A stretch of 64,000 nt of DNA from Montifringilla adamsi (GCA_017590115.1 JAGGNK010006559.1:5811642-5875641), one strand, 5' to 3'. Counted from the stretch's first letter, positions 1-12,159 are shown. Made by a program: numbers and translations. Notes: generated by a model from the letters alone, not told the origin.

Positions 1-3000
1 GCAGAGATGGTACTGTGGGTAAGACCAAGCTCAGCACGAACTTTTGTGACCCTCAAGCGGGCACCAGACTGGAAAAACTCTGCCTTTGTGGTGGTGAACA
101 TAAAGAACTTTACATTCTGTCTCTTTGACATTCCCTTGGATATTGAAAGAGGAACAGTGCACACTTGGGAACACCCACCTGTAACAGGGTTGTAGACTTC
201 AGCCTGGGCAGCAGTGACTAACCCAGGGCTGGAGGAACTGGGAGAGGAGATAGATCCATATTTGGGAAGAGGCTTCACCTATGGGAACCTCCTGCTGCTG
301 GCAGAGGGAGCCACAAGCTCCTCCCAGCAAGGGTGCAAGGACCATGTTTGCTTCCCAGCCTGATCCCAGGAGTTTCTCACATGAACTCAAAAAGGCTCAG
401 CACCAGCAGGAATCACTGATAGCAGCCAGCGAGCCCCATCAGCCCCTTGGTGTTTAAGGGTTTGGTCTTTGAAGCTTCCTCAGACTGCAGGGATTAAAGT
501 CAGACTGCTCACTTGCTGCCCTGACACATGGCCACCTCTGCAAGAGGTGAGGTGCTGCTGTTCTCGCCTCCAAGCTGATTGCCTCTGTGTTTTGTGTGGA
601 CCCCAAAAATCCCTTTAGAAAGCATTGGTGATAGCTGCACAATGCCCAGGGGCTCCGTTGCTGGTTCTGAATGAGCAGGCATGGACAAGGAAAATGCTCT
701 GGTCATCCATGGAGTTTTATGGCTAAAATGAAGTTTACCAGAAGTTAGGAGACTGAATGTGTTTTGAAGCATCACAGTTCTAGATGAATGTGCCTAACAT
801 CTCCTCATGCTCTTCTACTGCTGAAGTTCCTTACAGGAGCTGGTCATGCAATTATTTCCATTCCCTGATTGAGTTATGGCAATTAGTAATATCATTACTG
901 TAGGACAGAAGCTCCAGTGAAGAACTGAGACCTCTAATAATCAGGTTTTGTACAAATAAAGAGCTAGACAGTCTAGATATAACTCCTGGGAGCAGGAAAA
1001 AATCTTTTAAAAAAGGTCTTTGAGGCTTTGAATCAATCCATCAGGGAGAAAGAGCAGTTGAGGGAGAGCTTGCAAAAAAAAAAAAAAAAAAGGATTTGTG
1101 AATTTGTGAACTTGAAAATGTCACGCATTTTTCTGTTGAAGCTATGTCCCATTGCTGTTGTTAACATGTCACTGTAACACCTGCTGGCCCTGATTAGGAT
1201 TCCTCTGGGATGGTATAATCACAGAGCACAATGTGGCCACAAAGAAATTACAGCTCATGATCTGCAACATATAAAGGTGGAATAATAATAGACTCAACCA
1301 GATTTATGCTGGGTTATCCATACACATGGCCTGTATGGGTGCATTTGTGTCTTCATTTACTGTTTTGATTTAGCTCTGTAAACACCAGTGCTCCCTCATA
1401 ACTCTGAGCCTGGCCATTAGAAGTTGGCTGCTCTTGTGGTGTCATTGAAGAAGATCTCAAATAGGGATTTGAAATAGGAGAAAATAACAGCTTAGACTTA
1501 GGCTACTGTAAACTGGGCTGGCTGAGGGGCAAATTTACATTTAGATTGAGCCTCTTCACATCTTCTCTAAGTAATTGTAAACTCTCTCATGCCTCAGCCC
1601 AAGAAAAGAATTTAGGCAGTCCTGCACTGCCAAAAGCTGTCTTATGCTTTGTAAGATGTGTGATAGCTAATCTAAGTAGTCAGGCTTAGCATCCACTTTT
1701 CATAATTATTTGTGCAAATACAGCTCAGTTATCAAATGTCAGCATTAATCAGACAAAGGATATCAGCATTGCCAAAATAAACATGTCGTAAAAGTGTTGT
1801 GTCTGATTATTTGTATTATTCAACCAACACCCAGATGTCCTATTATGTTAAGAGCTACACAAGCATATGAGCAGCCATTCCACCAGGAGGGAGTGCATGA
1901 CTAATTTACGATAAGAGAAAACAATTGGACATAACAAGCAAATAAAAAGAAAGAGAGTGGAGAATTAGGGGCTCATGGTAGTCTGTGACTGTATTTTCCT
2001 ATAAGACCCAATAATGGGTTTTAAGTAAAGGGAAAAAAAAAGTTTTGATATAAATAAATGAGTAACATAATACCAGTAATTCTTACCAGGCATTTGCCTA
2101 GCCCAGTGGAGATTTCTGTGGTATGTACTTAGCTTTCATATTAGGGTCTTATCCTCATTCACGCCATGCCTGTTTACACCATTCTCCTAGGGGTCTCCAA
2201 TAGGCATTGCACGACAGCAGAGGACAGAGGAACACAGCCAAAATCCTGCAGCTGGCCTCATACCACACAAATCTGCCATCTGCACCCAGCCAGGCACATG
2301 CCCAGGGAGGGCTAGAGGGGCTGCATTTCTTTGTTATTAAATGCTTTATACTGCCAGCACAGCAGAAAGGGATCTTGGTGTGACTGATCATGCGTCTCCC
2401 TCTAACGTGTTCTGCTGCAGCACCTTTTCAGTGGCACAGCCGACTTTGTTTGAGCACTAATGCCAATAAATCACTTTATTAAGGTGCCTGGTTGAACTGG
2501 TGCTGCCTGGGACAGTGAACATTTACTGTATCTTTCAATGCGAAGAAAGTGCACAGAACACAAAGATACAGAGAGTTTACAGAGGTATCTGCTCTCCAGT
2601 CTCCTTTCCGATCTGAGGTCGCCCTGCCTTGTCATGGGCTTTTCATTACTCTCAGTCTCTGTTTGTCAAGGGCACCTCCTCAGAAGTCAGGATGAGTTTT
2701 AGTCCTCTTTGCCTGCAGAAGCTTGTGGTCGGTGATGCACAGCGATACAAAAGACAATTTTAAACGTAAAACATTTAGCAGTTGAAACAAAGTATTTAGT
2801 GAGGGAGAAAAAGATAAGTAAGATAGAAAAAAATATATATTTATTCTTGTATTTGCAATGTAAAATTTACAAGGTAACCACAGGAAACTGGACTCTGTCA
2901 GGCACTTAAGTGTCTCAGATTAATTCTCCCAGACAATTCCCAGCCTTTTGTGAATGTGCTCCTTTTTTTCACATCCCTAATTCTTTTCCCCTCCAGTGCA

Positions 3001-3670
3001 AAGAAGCCTGGCAGTGTCCCTCAGCTATTGTTTGTAGAAAAGTGGCTTATCTTGAGCCATACTTTTCCTTTCATTTTCCTTCTGAATTGAACCATTCTGT
3101 TAATGGGGCGAAGTCAAAACAGGGCACTCATAAATTATCACAGAGCAGTTCCCTTTTCATCACCGGCATAAACACTTTGCAAATCTAGTGGGTGAAGCTG
3201 GAATTCCCATCTATTCTTGGAATTTATAACCAAAACCAAGTGAGAGGGATGACATAGTAGTGCAAAACAAACGTTCTGATATCTCCCATGTGGGGCAACA
3301 TCTATAATATTTAGTGTTTCCATAATAATTACTATTTCTCATTATGAAATACATCACTTGCCATCTCTTTCACTTTCTTTCACTCTCTTACACATTCCCA
3401 TAAAGGAGAAGTCCTTGAACTGTTCAGCAGTGTACTGACAAAAAAAAAATTAAAATAATAATTTTTAAAAACCCCAACAACAACTAGGAACACAACAGCT
3501 CCATAGGGAACACTGATAATATGTGATGGCCTGATGGAAATGCAATGTCATTAAAATGTAACAGTAGTTTGTATTTTATAAGCCGTTTTTCTAGATCAAC
3601 TGAGCCACTTCATATGCTTCTATAAACTGATTGTCTCACCCAAACAAGTAAGTTACTAATGTTTTGCACC
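1..3670. other. Intergenic sequence upstream of MTCL1, no gene recognised
   Basis: AT-rich, non-repetitive sequence with frequent stops on all frames. The open frames here are 60-92 codons and look like chance. I see no RNA gene and no clear interspersed repeat. An 18-base A run lies at 1074-1091. In human, RAB12 is the upstream neighbour of MTCL1 (from memory); none of its exons is visible here, which fits the sizeable gap between the two genes. Confidence 0.6.
1074..1091. repeat. A18 homopolymer
   Basis: Uninterrupted run of 18 A. No retroposon body could be recognised to its left, so it is annotated only as simple sequence. Confidence 0.9.
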
Positions 3671-3778
3671 GAGGAGAATAAGGGCACTTACAGTGGGTTT
3701 GTTATGTGGGTTTGTTGTGTTTGACCCGCCTCAAAGTGTTTTCTGTATTTTTTAAAGGGTTTGGCCCCACGAAGTCCT

Positions 3779-3809
3779 GCCGGTATCTGTAGCAGGTGGA
3801 CATACCGGC
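3779..3809. repeat. Short perfect inverted repeat (8-bp arms)
   Basis: GCCGGTAT at 3779-3786 is matched by its reverse complement ATACCGGC at 3802-3809, leaving a 15-base loop. It lies at the left edge of the first CpG island. No function can be assigned; arms this short can occur by chance. Confidence 0.6.
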
Positions 3810-3854
3810 CAGTGCCATCTTTGCCACAATAGGTACTTTGCCGTGTGACCTGCA

Positions 3855-4700
3855 AGGCACATTTGGACGCGGGAACACAGCCGTCTGGCAGCGAGGCCAA
3901 CGGGTGGAAAATAAAGAGCTCTAACAGAAGTAGAATTTTCAAGAGATTAAAAAACCACCCAACACAGCATGCCATCACCGCTGGGTGCCCCGGAGCAGAG
4001 CCTTCATCGCCTGCCCACTCGCGGAAGGACCACACCGCCCTGTCGAGAGGACCTGGCCTCCTCCTCCCCCTCCGCTGCCTCTCCAAGCCCCGGCTTTCTC
4101 CCGGGGCTGGAGCCGCCCTCTCCCCCTGCCCCGCCGACATCCCGCCCATCACCGCTCTCCCGGCTGGCGCTGCCCACGCCGGCTGTTCGGGGCGCTGTCG
4201 TGGGGCTGATCCCAATTCCTGAAGACCTGTAAATGCAGCTCTGATTTGAATGATTTTTTTTTTTCACCTCTGCAGCCTTTACAAAGTAAGAACTACCTGT
4301 TGCATACTCATGCGGCAGCGCTATTCTGCAGGATAAATCAGTGTTCCCCTCCCCTGTTTTACCGGGAGAAAGGACCCGGGGATGCCCGAGCGGTCCCGTC
4401 TCTTCCCCGGGCACCGTGGCCTGGCCGCGGCCCCGGCCTGGCACTGCCAGAAGCAGCTGCCCGCTCTCGCCTTGGCCACCCGCCCCGAGGTGCCCGCTGC
4501 CCTCAGGCTCCAGCAGACCTTGGGCTTTTGCCTTTAGGGGTAATGCCTTGAGCCACATGAGCGGAGCGGGGTCCTGGAGCGCCGCAGGGTGCTGCTCACC
4601 CTCCCATGCCCCCCGAAACGTCCGGGACTGTCTTCCACCGAGCGCGCTGCAGTCCCTGACATCCAGACGTGGGTGATCCGCGCCTCCCAAGGACTTTAGA
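3855..4700. promoter_or_regulatory. CpG island upstream of MTCL1
   Basis: GC and CpG density rise sharply compared with the flanking AT-rich DNA, especially at 3960-4220 and 4360-4700, with C-rich runs on the + strand. It lies 1-2 kb upstream of exon 1 and is separated from the second island by less dense sequence and a T run near 4252. Long open frames on both strands cross it, but they are what GC-rich, stop-poor DNA gives. It may be an upstream or alternative MTCL1 promoter or a divergent transcript start; the sequence alone does not decide. Confidence 0.6.
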
Positions 4701-5102
4701 ATCTAAGCACGCATTTACTTTCGTCTGACAGATAAGGCAGCCACCGCGGCTTCTCCAAGGTCCGCTGTGTCCCAGCGGAAGAATCGGAAACATCCCGGCT
4801 GGTGCTGCTCCGCTCTCCCCATTAATGCTGTGCCTCTTTCCCACGCCCGAGCCTCTCCTCCCTTTCATTTGCTCTCCGGGTGCTTTGCAAATGTAAGGGC
4901 TGCAATTTCATACCCCCGTGCTCCAAAAGGACGGGTCCGTGCCTTTTGTAGCTCAGCCGGAGCCAGGAACTTGCTGACATCCTCGGATACTCGGCTCTGC
5001 CTCTAGGTGAACCTCTATCTGCCTTGAGCAGGGAGATAATGCGGTGGCTGTTGTTTTGCTGCTGCCAGTCCCTGGAGAGACCGTTTCCATGAAGTCTTAG
5101 CT

Positions 5103-5117
5103 GGGGGGGGGGGGGGG
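5103..5117 (+). repeat. G15 homopolymer
   Basis: Run of 15 G just upstream of the TATA-like elements. Such runs can form G-quadruplexes and are also prone to length errors in sequencing. Confidence 0.9.
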
Positions 5118-5560
5118 AAACCAAAACAACCAAAACGGGCAACGCTATATAGCTCATGACTGGGAAATCGAAATTTCTCCCTAAACGAGGCTTTCTGATA
5201 GGAAGAGGCTGGCAGAGGCGTCCCTATAATAAAGCGTGCGAGGAAAGTACTTTGCCGGGCGGGAGGAGAGCTGCCTGGCTGGCTGACAGAGGGGGCGGAT
5301 CCTGCGCACGGGCGGGCAGCGCCGAGTCGGAGCGGCCCCGGCAGCCGCGGGGCTATTTCAGGAGCCGGGCGGAGGCGGCGGCTGGAGCCGGGGCAGTGAT
5401 GGGGTTAGCGGCGCCGGTGGGCTGAGCGGGGGGCTTGCAAGCGGAGGCGAAGGCAGCCGGGAAAACACGCCTTTGCCTGGGATTGAGGGGAAAAGGATCC
5501 GTTTTTTGGGCTGCATCACAACTTGAGCAGCATCAAGCTGAGCCAGGCGGAGAGGGGAGC

Positions 5561-5611
5561 GGGAGGGGAAAAAGAAGGAGGAGAAGAAGGAGGAGGAGGA
5601 GGAGGAGGAGA
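5561..5611 (+). repeat. Polypurine GGA-rich tract
   Basis: 51 consecutive purines, the right half mainly GGA/GAG repeats, in the presumed 5' untranslated region of MTCL1. A second interrupted purine-rich stretch follows at about 5672-5735. Both could adopt triplex or G-quadruplex structures in DNA or in the 5' UTR; that is inference from composition. Confidence 0.8.
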
Positions 5612-5769
5612 CGGCTGCCACAGGGGGATTTGGGCTCGATTTATTGAAACAAATCAGTGCTCGGGAGAGAGCGGCGAGGAGGAGGAGAAGGTGGGGGTGG
5701 GGGGGCAGGAAGAGGGGGATCGAGAAAGAAAAGTGCGAGGGCTGTGGCTGGGAGAAACAGAAGTGATGA

Positions 5770-6084
5770 GAGAGCGAGCAGGGAGGCTGGAGGAGGCTGC
5801 CCGTCCTGTCGCCGCGCCCCGCGGGGACCGCCGCTCCTGCCGCCGCCGGGCGCCCCCGCGGCCGCCGTCATCCCGCCGCTCATCCCGCCGCCGAGCAGCC
5901 CCGCGCCGGCCACGGCCCCGGCCCCGGGCTCGGAGCTCCGCCGGCCCTCGGCTCCCGCGGGGATGCGCTGCCTGCGGCCACGGGCGGGGGGAGAGCCCCG
6001 AGCCGCGGGGAACCGCCGCCGGCAGCCCCGGAGGAGCTGCAGCGGGAGGTAGAGGAGCTGCGTTCGGAGAACGAGTACCTCAAG
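5770..6084 (+). CDS. MTCL1: MTCL1 exon 1, coding part (start unresolved)
   Basis: Microtubule crosslinking factor 1 is a large coiled-coil protein that bundles and stabilises microtubules in epithelia and neurons (known for the family). The frame ends ...EELQREVEELRSENEYLK at 6084, followed by the donor GTGAGC, and continues in phase 0 into exon 2; this is the start of the conserved coiled coil. The preceding part is rich in Pro, Ala and Gly, as in the family's disordered N-terminus, and its third codon positions are almost all G or C, which supports this frame back to about 5800. Two tandem TGA stops at 5764-5769 close it on the left and there is no ATG in it. The ATG at 5766 is in another frame. 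The human long isoform has several hundred residues before this point (from memory), so the N-terminus is missing, mis-assembled, in an upstream exon or non-AUG initiated (CTG at 5797, with A at -3, is one candidate). The splice end is firm; the left boundary is only the limit of the open frame. Confidence 0.75.
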
Positions 6085-7159
6085 GTGAGCATCGCCCACG
6101 GAGCCCGGCCTCGGCGGGGAAAGGAAGGGCGGGAGGCGGCAGCGGTAGAAACGCGACCCCCTCTTGCCCGGGAATGCGGGGACCGCGCTTGGAAGGGAGG
6201 GAAGAATATTCGCGCTGCCTGGAGTCACCTCCCATGGGACCCCCGCCCCATGGACCAAATGCCAAATTTTACCCGCAGGAGAGAAATAGGGGCAGGGAGA
6301 ACCAGCCGGGCACCTCGGCCCCCTCTTTCCCCGCCCCACGAAGCGGGACCGAGGTGCGGCTTAAGGACAGTTAAGGGACTTCAGCGTATGATCGCGGCTC
6401 CCTGCAAAGCCCGATTTGTGGGCGCTGGATGAACGTCAGTCCGATGCAACATGTACCGTGGCAATGTTGCGCTTGGTTGACGTGGTGGTAGCTCAGCAAA
6501 CCCCGACTCTTTCTAAAGCACCGCAAACACTCTACTGGTTAGCAGAACTTTGCTTTCCAGGAACTGTTTTCCTCAGTATCACTCTTTAGGAAAAGCCAAA
6601 GGAACAGGTTCCCTCATTTGATGTGGAAAGGATGATAGCATTATGTGCTCTGGTTATTGTGTTACTTTATCACTGGAAAGTGAAGCCACTCGCTGTGAAA
6701 TACTAATAGAACAACAAGAGCAGCAAGAAATAAGTGTCATTGCATCCTTGTACAGGTAGAAAAGTGTATCAGTATGAATCCATCCTCAGAGAAACAGGAA
6801 AGCTAAATTCAGGCGAGCTCTGAGCTGGGTTGACCTGTGGGAACCTGTAGTTGGACTTGTACTTACAATCTGATCTTTTGGCAGAGCAAAGAAGCTACGT
6901 CCATAAAGACCTATAAATAAGATAAACTGAGATAATCCTGTAACCACAGCCACTGTTTGACTCTGCCTCTGGTGAAAACAATCTTTGTTCCCTGATATTT
7001 GGAACTCTCTGTTGTCAAGCAAAATAACCATGGAAATCCATGTAAATCTAGGATTCTTACTCGAATAAGAACTGCAGTTTTGTGTATAACTTTGGGAAAC
7101 AAGAGTGATAAAGATACAGACTAGGCTCGTTAAGGGATTTTGGCTAAGGTACATGAAAC

Positions 7160-7950
7160 AATATTCAGCATAGCAAAAGGGTAGCAGCAGGGGTGCTGCA
7201 AGGTTCTTTGCCAGGTCTGGTGCTGCTTAGTGAACTGGAAAAAGGAATGAGCAATGATACAGCAAAATTTTCAGATGACATTAAGTTTTTCTAGCTTAAG
7301 TCAAGTCCAGCAAAGATCAGACAGAACTTAATCATAAAGCTGACCCCTGAGGAACGTGTGAAAAATTAAGGCAGAGGATGGTAAATAAATCTTAATATTC
7401 AAAATCTTAAGTACTTGGAGGGAATAAGTATGCACTTTTCTGTTTAAGTGTATTGTGTTAACTTGGGAGCATCATGAGAGAAGGAGAAATGAAAATCTGC
7501 AAACATTGTTAGATTACAGTGGGAACTGAACAGAGATAAAGAAAATCTGGCAATACTTTATAGAACTGTAGCTGTTACACAGGTCAGTGAGTGTACCTGA
7601 AATACTGTGGGCACTGCTGGTCATCTAGAAAAGGATAATACAAAACCAGACCAATAAAAATTATTGGCTTGTAGCGAAGCTTTTACAGCACTCATTGGAT
7701 GGGAAACTAGAGTGTGGTAGGGAAATGTAATAGTCTATAAAAAGATGAGCAGCGCAGAGAAGCTTTATCACAAGCTTCTGTTTTATTTGACAGCCTAGAA
7801 GCAGGAGGAGATGTAGTGAAATCAGAATTGATAATGGGAATTGCTTAAGGAGTAGCTAACTGGCGCTGCCCTTAGAAGTCATGAAGTCCAAGAGCATCTT
7901 TTGCATTACAGGGTTTGAACAAGTGTATGAGTATTATATCCTTAAACCCA
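7160..7950 (+). mobile_element. Ancient CR1-type LINE fragment, sense
   Basis: Several blocks in the right order match the 3' half of CR1 ORF2 and its end as I know it from reptile and bird copies. These are a GVPQG-like block near 7185, a LEKG-like block near 7235, the reverse-transcriptase catalytic region at 7262-7285 (reads AKFSDDIK where AKFADDTK is typical), the YLEYC-like block near 7600, the 'gtctataaaa' block near 7731, and the terminal block near 7880-7935. Frames are broken throughout and large parts are deleted, so it is a long-dead copy. Boundaries are approximate; a related old LINE (L3 type) is the alternative. Confidence 0.7.
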
Positions 7951-10359
7951 TTACAAAGTGTGTGTCAAGCTCTCTTTCCTTATATTGAAAATTATTTTTA
8001 ACTATGAGAAACTGGGGGGGGAGAGTGAGTTTGAATTGTCTAGGACAGACCCCTGTTAGTGTGTCCCACCTGAGGAACCCTGTGATCATGGGACCTGGTT
8101 GACAATGGCAAGTCTTAGGTGAAGAACTTTATTCTGCTTCATTCCAAATTTTTCACCCTGTGCAACAATGTCTTCAGATCTTTCACCTTGATTTCTTCAT
8201 CATCTACAGCAGTTGTTTCCTCGCACTTTTTTGGATTCAGATTGTGACTTTATCATGTTAAAAGTATTTCTGAGTCTGGAAGGATAGTACAGACAGGTTT
8301 CTTTGGTGGGCATGTCCTGGTGCCTGGAAAGCCATGAACTAACACCATTGCCTCTTCTTCTGAGGGAAATGAGTACATTGTCTGCTTTGCTTGGCCACCT
8401 TGGTTGTACAAGACCTTGGCGTGTGAGGTCTTAGTTCTGCTCCTCTCTCAAAATGGCTGGAAACAGGCCAGTGGTGCAAAAATTATCAGGAGAATTCTCA
8501 AACCTTATTCACCTTTCCTTGGAAAACCTTCTAAAAAGTCTGCAAATTAAAACCACATCACTGTCTGAGTTGTTTACTTGAGGGTTTGTTCCATGTGTTT
8601 TTTACAATGCAGTTCTCTTGGTTGGCATTGGAGTGAGCTGTGTTTCTCCAGAGGGGGCTAAGGGATAACAGGGATGCTGTCAACTGTAAATAGACAAATG
8701 ATTAGACAAATCCCAGAAGAAACTGTTAATTTCCTGAGCATGGCCACAAGCCAAATTTTGTGGTTTTCACTCCTCCTTATCCCTCCCTGCAGCTGGAGTG
8801 AGGCCCTAAGTGCACATAATAAAGTCTTTTTCAGGGAATTTTATCTTTCACATAGGAAGGTCTTTCATGAGTCTGTAACAGGTTATAGAAGATACACGTA
8901 CATACACACAGAGACTTAGTGCTAAAGATTACTAGAGATTAAAATGTTATCAGAAAGAAAAAACCCAAAACAAACCCAATCATTTGTTTTTGTTTCTACA
9001 CATGAAGTACTAGAAAATCTCCCAGAATGCAGAGCAAGCTGCTGTTTCTGCAGACATCTCAGACTTCTTATACCCTGAGCCAGATTTTAACTTGGTATCA
9101 AGTTTCCACCTTATGTGTTTCCAGGACTTTACCCTAGGTAAGAATTTGGCTCTAGCCATAACTAACTAGCTGCAAAGCTAAGCCTGTAGGTGAAGTGCAT
9201 GAGGAGACGTGTTTACACTGAGAAGCCTTTCTTCTACCACTTCTGTGAAGTTTCATCCTTGATTTCAGTTTCATGTATTCCTTGCATGACCTTATTTCAG
9301 CTACCTGTGGGGGAAGACTGTAATACTGCAGCAGCATTTTAAAATATATCACTTAGTTGTTGATATCTAAAAAGAGAAAATTTGTCATGGTGCCTGACTC
9401 TGCAGGACCAGGAGATCCTTGGTAACTGCTGGTAGTAGATAAAGTTTTAGTTATTGCTCGTCAGTCCTGTTAGTAGTAGCAAAACACTGCCTGCACAAAT
9501 GGTTGATTTTCAAGCTTGCTTTAAAGTGTCCAGCACATGGAGAGGTGTCATTCACCGTGTGAGTCCTTGGGAAACTTGGAAAGAAGCCCTTTGTGGTGTA
9601 GAGCCCTCTGAAGGGTGAGGAATCTTAAGGAAGAGGGCCCAAATTTTTGCAATTAGACATGTTTTTTCTTTGCCTCAGCCCAACTTCAATTTAGACTGTG
9701 TTAATTAAATAAATGTGCTAGCAGAAACAGCAGTGGTGTTTTAGTCACAACACATGCCCCTTTTCTCTTTGCACCCTTCATGGCCGTAATGTGAAAGCAG
9801 CCTCCTACACGAGGTGTGACACTTCCTACAGCCCTTAAAATAAAACTGGTGCTTTTCTTTACCTGCCCTTCTCTTTGTGCCTGTGTTGGTACAAGTTCAA
9901 TATGCTGGAAATGCTGCTGCGGTGTAGATTAGCACAGAAAATATACTATCTTGGATTTATTAGATAACTGTCTTTTTTGTCTTGCTTTGTCTTTTTTTCT
10001 TTCTGTATTCATTTGTAAGTGACATATTCTGGGTATAAATTGACTAAGGGACCACTTCAGGCCCTGTGTTCCACTCTGATGCATCTAAACTATGTTCATT
10101 TTTGTTTAAAATCACAATGTGTGTTGTATGAGGTTACATTGTATTTCTTTACTCACTTGAAACTGTAGCTCTTCGAGTTGCAGCCTTGCGCTGAACTCAG
10201 GGGGAGTAATTCCACCACTTCTTTTATTAACCTGCAGGGATTTGTGGATGTCAAAGGGTTTTGCAGAGCAAAAATGATGCACAGTGACGGCACCAGCTTT
10301 TTTTCCGTTTAGTGAGGGTTGCCAGGGTCAGCAGAATAAAGCTCATCGCACATCCCTGC

Positions 10360-10700
10360 TTGACGCGCTGCTTTTCCCACCTGGAGAGCGGTGGCCCCGG
10401 AGAGAATGGAAGGTGACAGCCCTGCCCGGGGCACAAACCCCAGCTGGCCGGGCTCAGCCGGAGGGACGGTCAGCTGCCCACGAGGATGTCATTTGGGGGA
10501 AGAATAGCGAGGCCATGTGCCTTGCTAGCTCCAGCTGAGCCCCTGGCAGCCCCCTCCCTGCCTGGAGGGGACGAGCTCGGTGATGCACCGGCAATAGTTT
10601 GCCTCGGTGGCCGACAAGAAATGCTGTCGGTGATGCCATTGATGAGTGCTCCAACTGCTTCATCAGCCCCAGTCAAGGATAGGTGTCGGAACAATACTGT
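10360..10700. other. Intronic GC-rich patch
   Basis: A local rise in GC and CpG inside intron 1 (for example CTGGCCGGGC and CGGAGGGACGG near 10443-10468), flanked by AT-rich DNA. Open frames of 62-84 codons exist on both strands but match nothing I know. It may be an intronic regulatory element or an alternative first exon of MTCL1; nothing in the sequence decides. Confidence 0.4.
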
Positions 10701-12098
10701 AGCTAATGCTTGAATGAAGCAGAAAAGCTGCCAGATGCTGCCCTCAGCTCCTGCAAAGTTAAACCAGCCCTGAAGTCAACAGGTGTTCCTATGACTTTTC
10801 AGTTCACATCTTGGTTTGTGCACAAGCTTCAGACACGTTGGATTGGTGCATGACCTGTAAAGTAGTCTGATTTGAGAGCTAAATAATAACATCAGGGGCC
10901 CAGGGACTTCGGGTTCATTAACATATTTTGCAAGAGGCAAAAATAATTGTTGTTGCTTTCTTCCCAATCAAAGCCTTTCAGAGCATATTTATCCCTGCTG
11001 CAGTTCTGCTGTGAAATGCTATGGGGGATGTGTATATTCCTTAGCAGCAGCAGCAGCATCTCCTACATATAGACAGCTTGAGATATTTAAAACATGAAAA
11101 CAGAGATTATGTAAAATCACAGTTCATGAATCTTAAATTTATCAAGGATTTTCTAGAAGCTCTGGATTCACCAGTGCAATAGCAGCTACCCCCTGTAACT
11201 GCCACCCTTCCTCCCTCCCCCCCTCATTTGATTTAATTTATATTAAATAACATTCTATTTAGAAAAGAGTACTAAGAAAATCTATAAATATGACTTTTGG
11301 GTAAATTAATAAACATATTTTTTACATAGACAGTTAAATTTCCTGATTCATTTGCATTTTCTTAAATACTATACAATTTATTGATTTTGTGTGGTTTTGT
11401 CTTCGTAGTTTGCAGGTATTTTCAACTTAATATATCACTTCTGGATATGGATGTGTTTTAACTCACTGGAACCTAAAGACTATGCCAGTCTGTATAACTG
11501 TATTCACAGAGTAATGAATTCAATATTCATGTGTCTTTTATGCTGGTTTTTTTGCATGTAATTTCTCCCTAATAATAATTTCCAAGTTTTCTTTGACTCG
11601 TGGTTGTGTTCCACTATTTAGTGGCTCTGAGAAAAGAGCTTTTTTACTTTAGGCAGTAATTAATCTCAGTGAAGGTAGATCAGCAGGCTGACCTAAATGC
11701 AAGTGGTGAAGATGACCCTTCCTCTGTATTTATATGCAGGTTAGTGGTCTTGCTTTGGCCTGCATTTAGTCTGGCCACTTGAACAAAGCATCCCCATCAC
11801 GCATATGTTTTAAAGCTGTCCAGAGGACTCAAGTAATGGAGGGCATTTGTGGCACGCTTGGAGTGTAGGTCTCTGTTTTATTTTGGAAGGAATCTGTTTC
11901 TTGCATGCTCTGTGGACAGTATGAGTGTGCAGTTGGTGGAGATGATTGGAAAATTCATTTTCAAACCTTGTTACAGATCATAACAAGACTGGCTGGGTGG
12001 ACAGAGCCCATAAGTTATGCAAGTATTCCTGGTCATTTCAGTGGGAATGACTCAGATGAGTATGGGTTAGTCAGTGTAATAGCTGCATGGCCCGGCCT

Positions 12099-12111
12099 TT
12101 TCTCTCTCTTT

Positions 12112-12144
<33 letters not shown>

Positions 12145-12159
12145 CTTTTTTTTTTTTTT
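12099..12159. repeat. (TC)n microsatellite followed by T run
   Basis: Imperfect TC dinucleotide repeat, uninterrupted from about 12117 to 12144, directly followed by 15 T. Confidence 0.9.

Larger units (their letters stand above)
4900..6300 (+). promoter_or_regulatory. MTCL1: MTCL1 promoter CpG island
   Basis: Dense CpG island that contains exon 1. GC-box-like GGGGGCGG lies at 5291-5298 and a further GGCGGG at 5311-5316. TATA-like CTATATAG is at 5145-5152 and TATAATAAAG at 5225-5234, either of which could position a start near 5180 or 5260. The usual pattern for a CpG-island promoter is dispersed initiation, so the true start could lie anywhere from about 5180 to 5500. A small upstream open frame begins with ATG at 5399 and stops at 5425; if transcribed it would be a uORF of eight codons. 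Confidence 0.65.

Noticed and set aside
3688..4215. 175-codon open frame on the minus strand
   Set aside because: Half lies in stop-poor GC-rich island sequence and the rest is low-complexity; no family resemblance. Mentioned only as a possible antisense transcript.
5523..6374. 283-codon open frame on the + strand across exon 1
   Set aside because: It is in a different frame from the conserved coiled-coil end of exon 1, is dominated by Arg and Gly runs, and ignores the clear splice donor at 6085.
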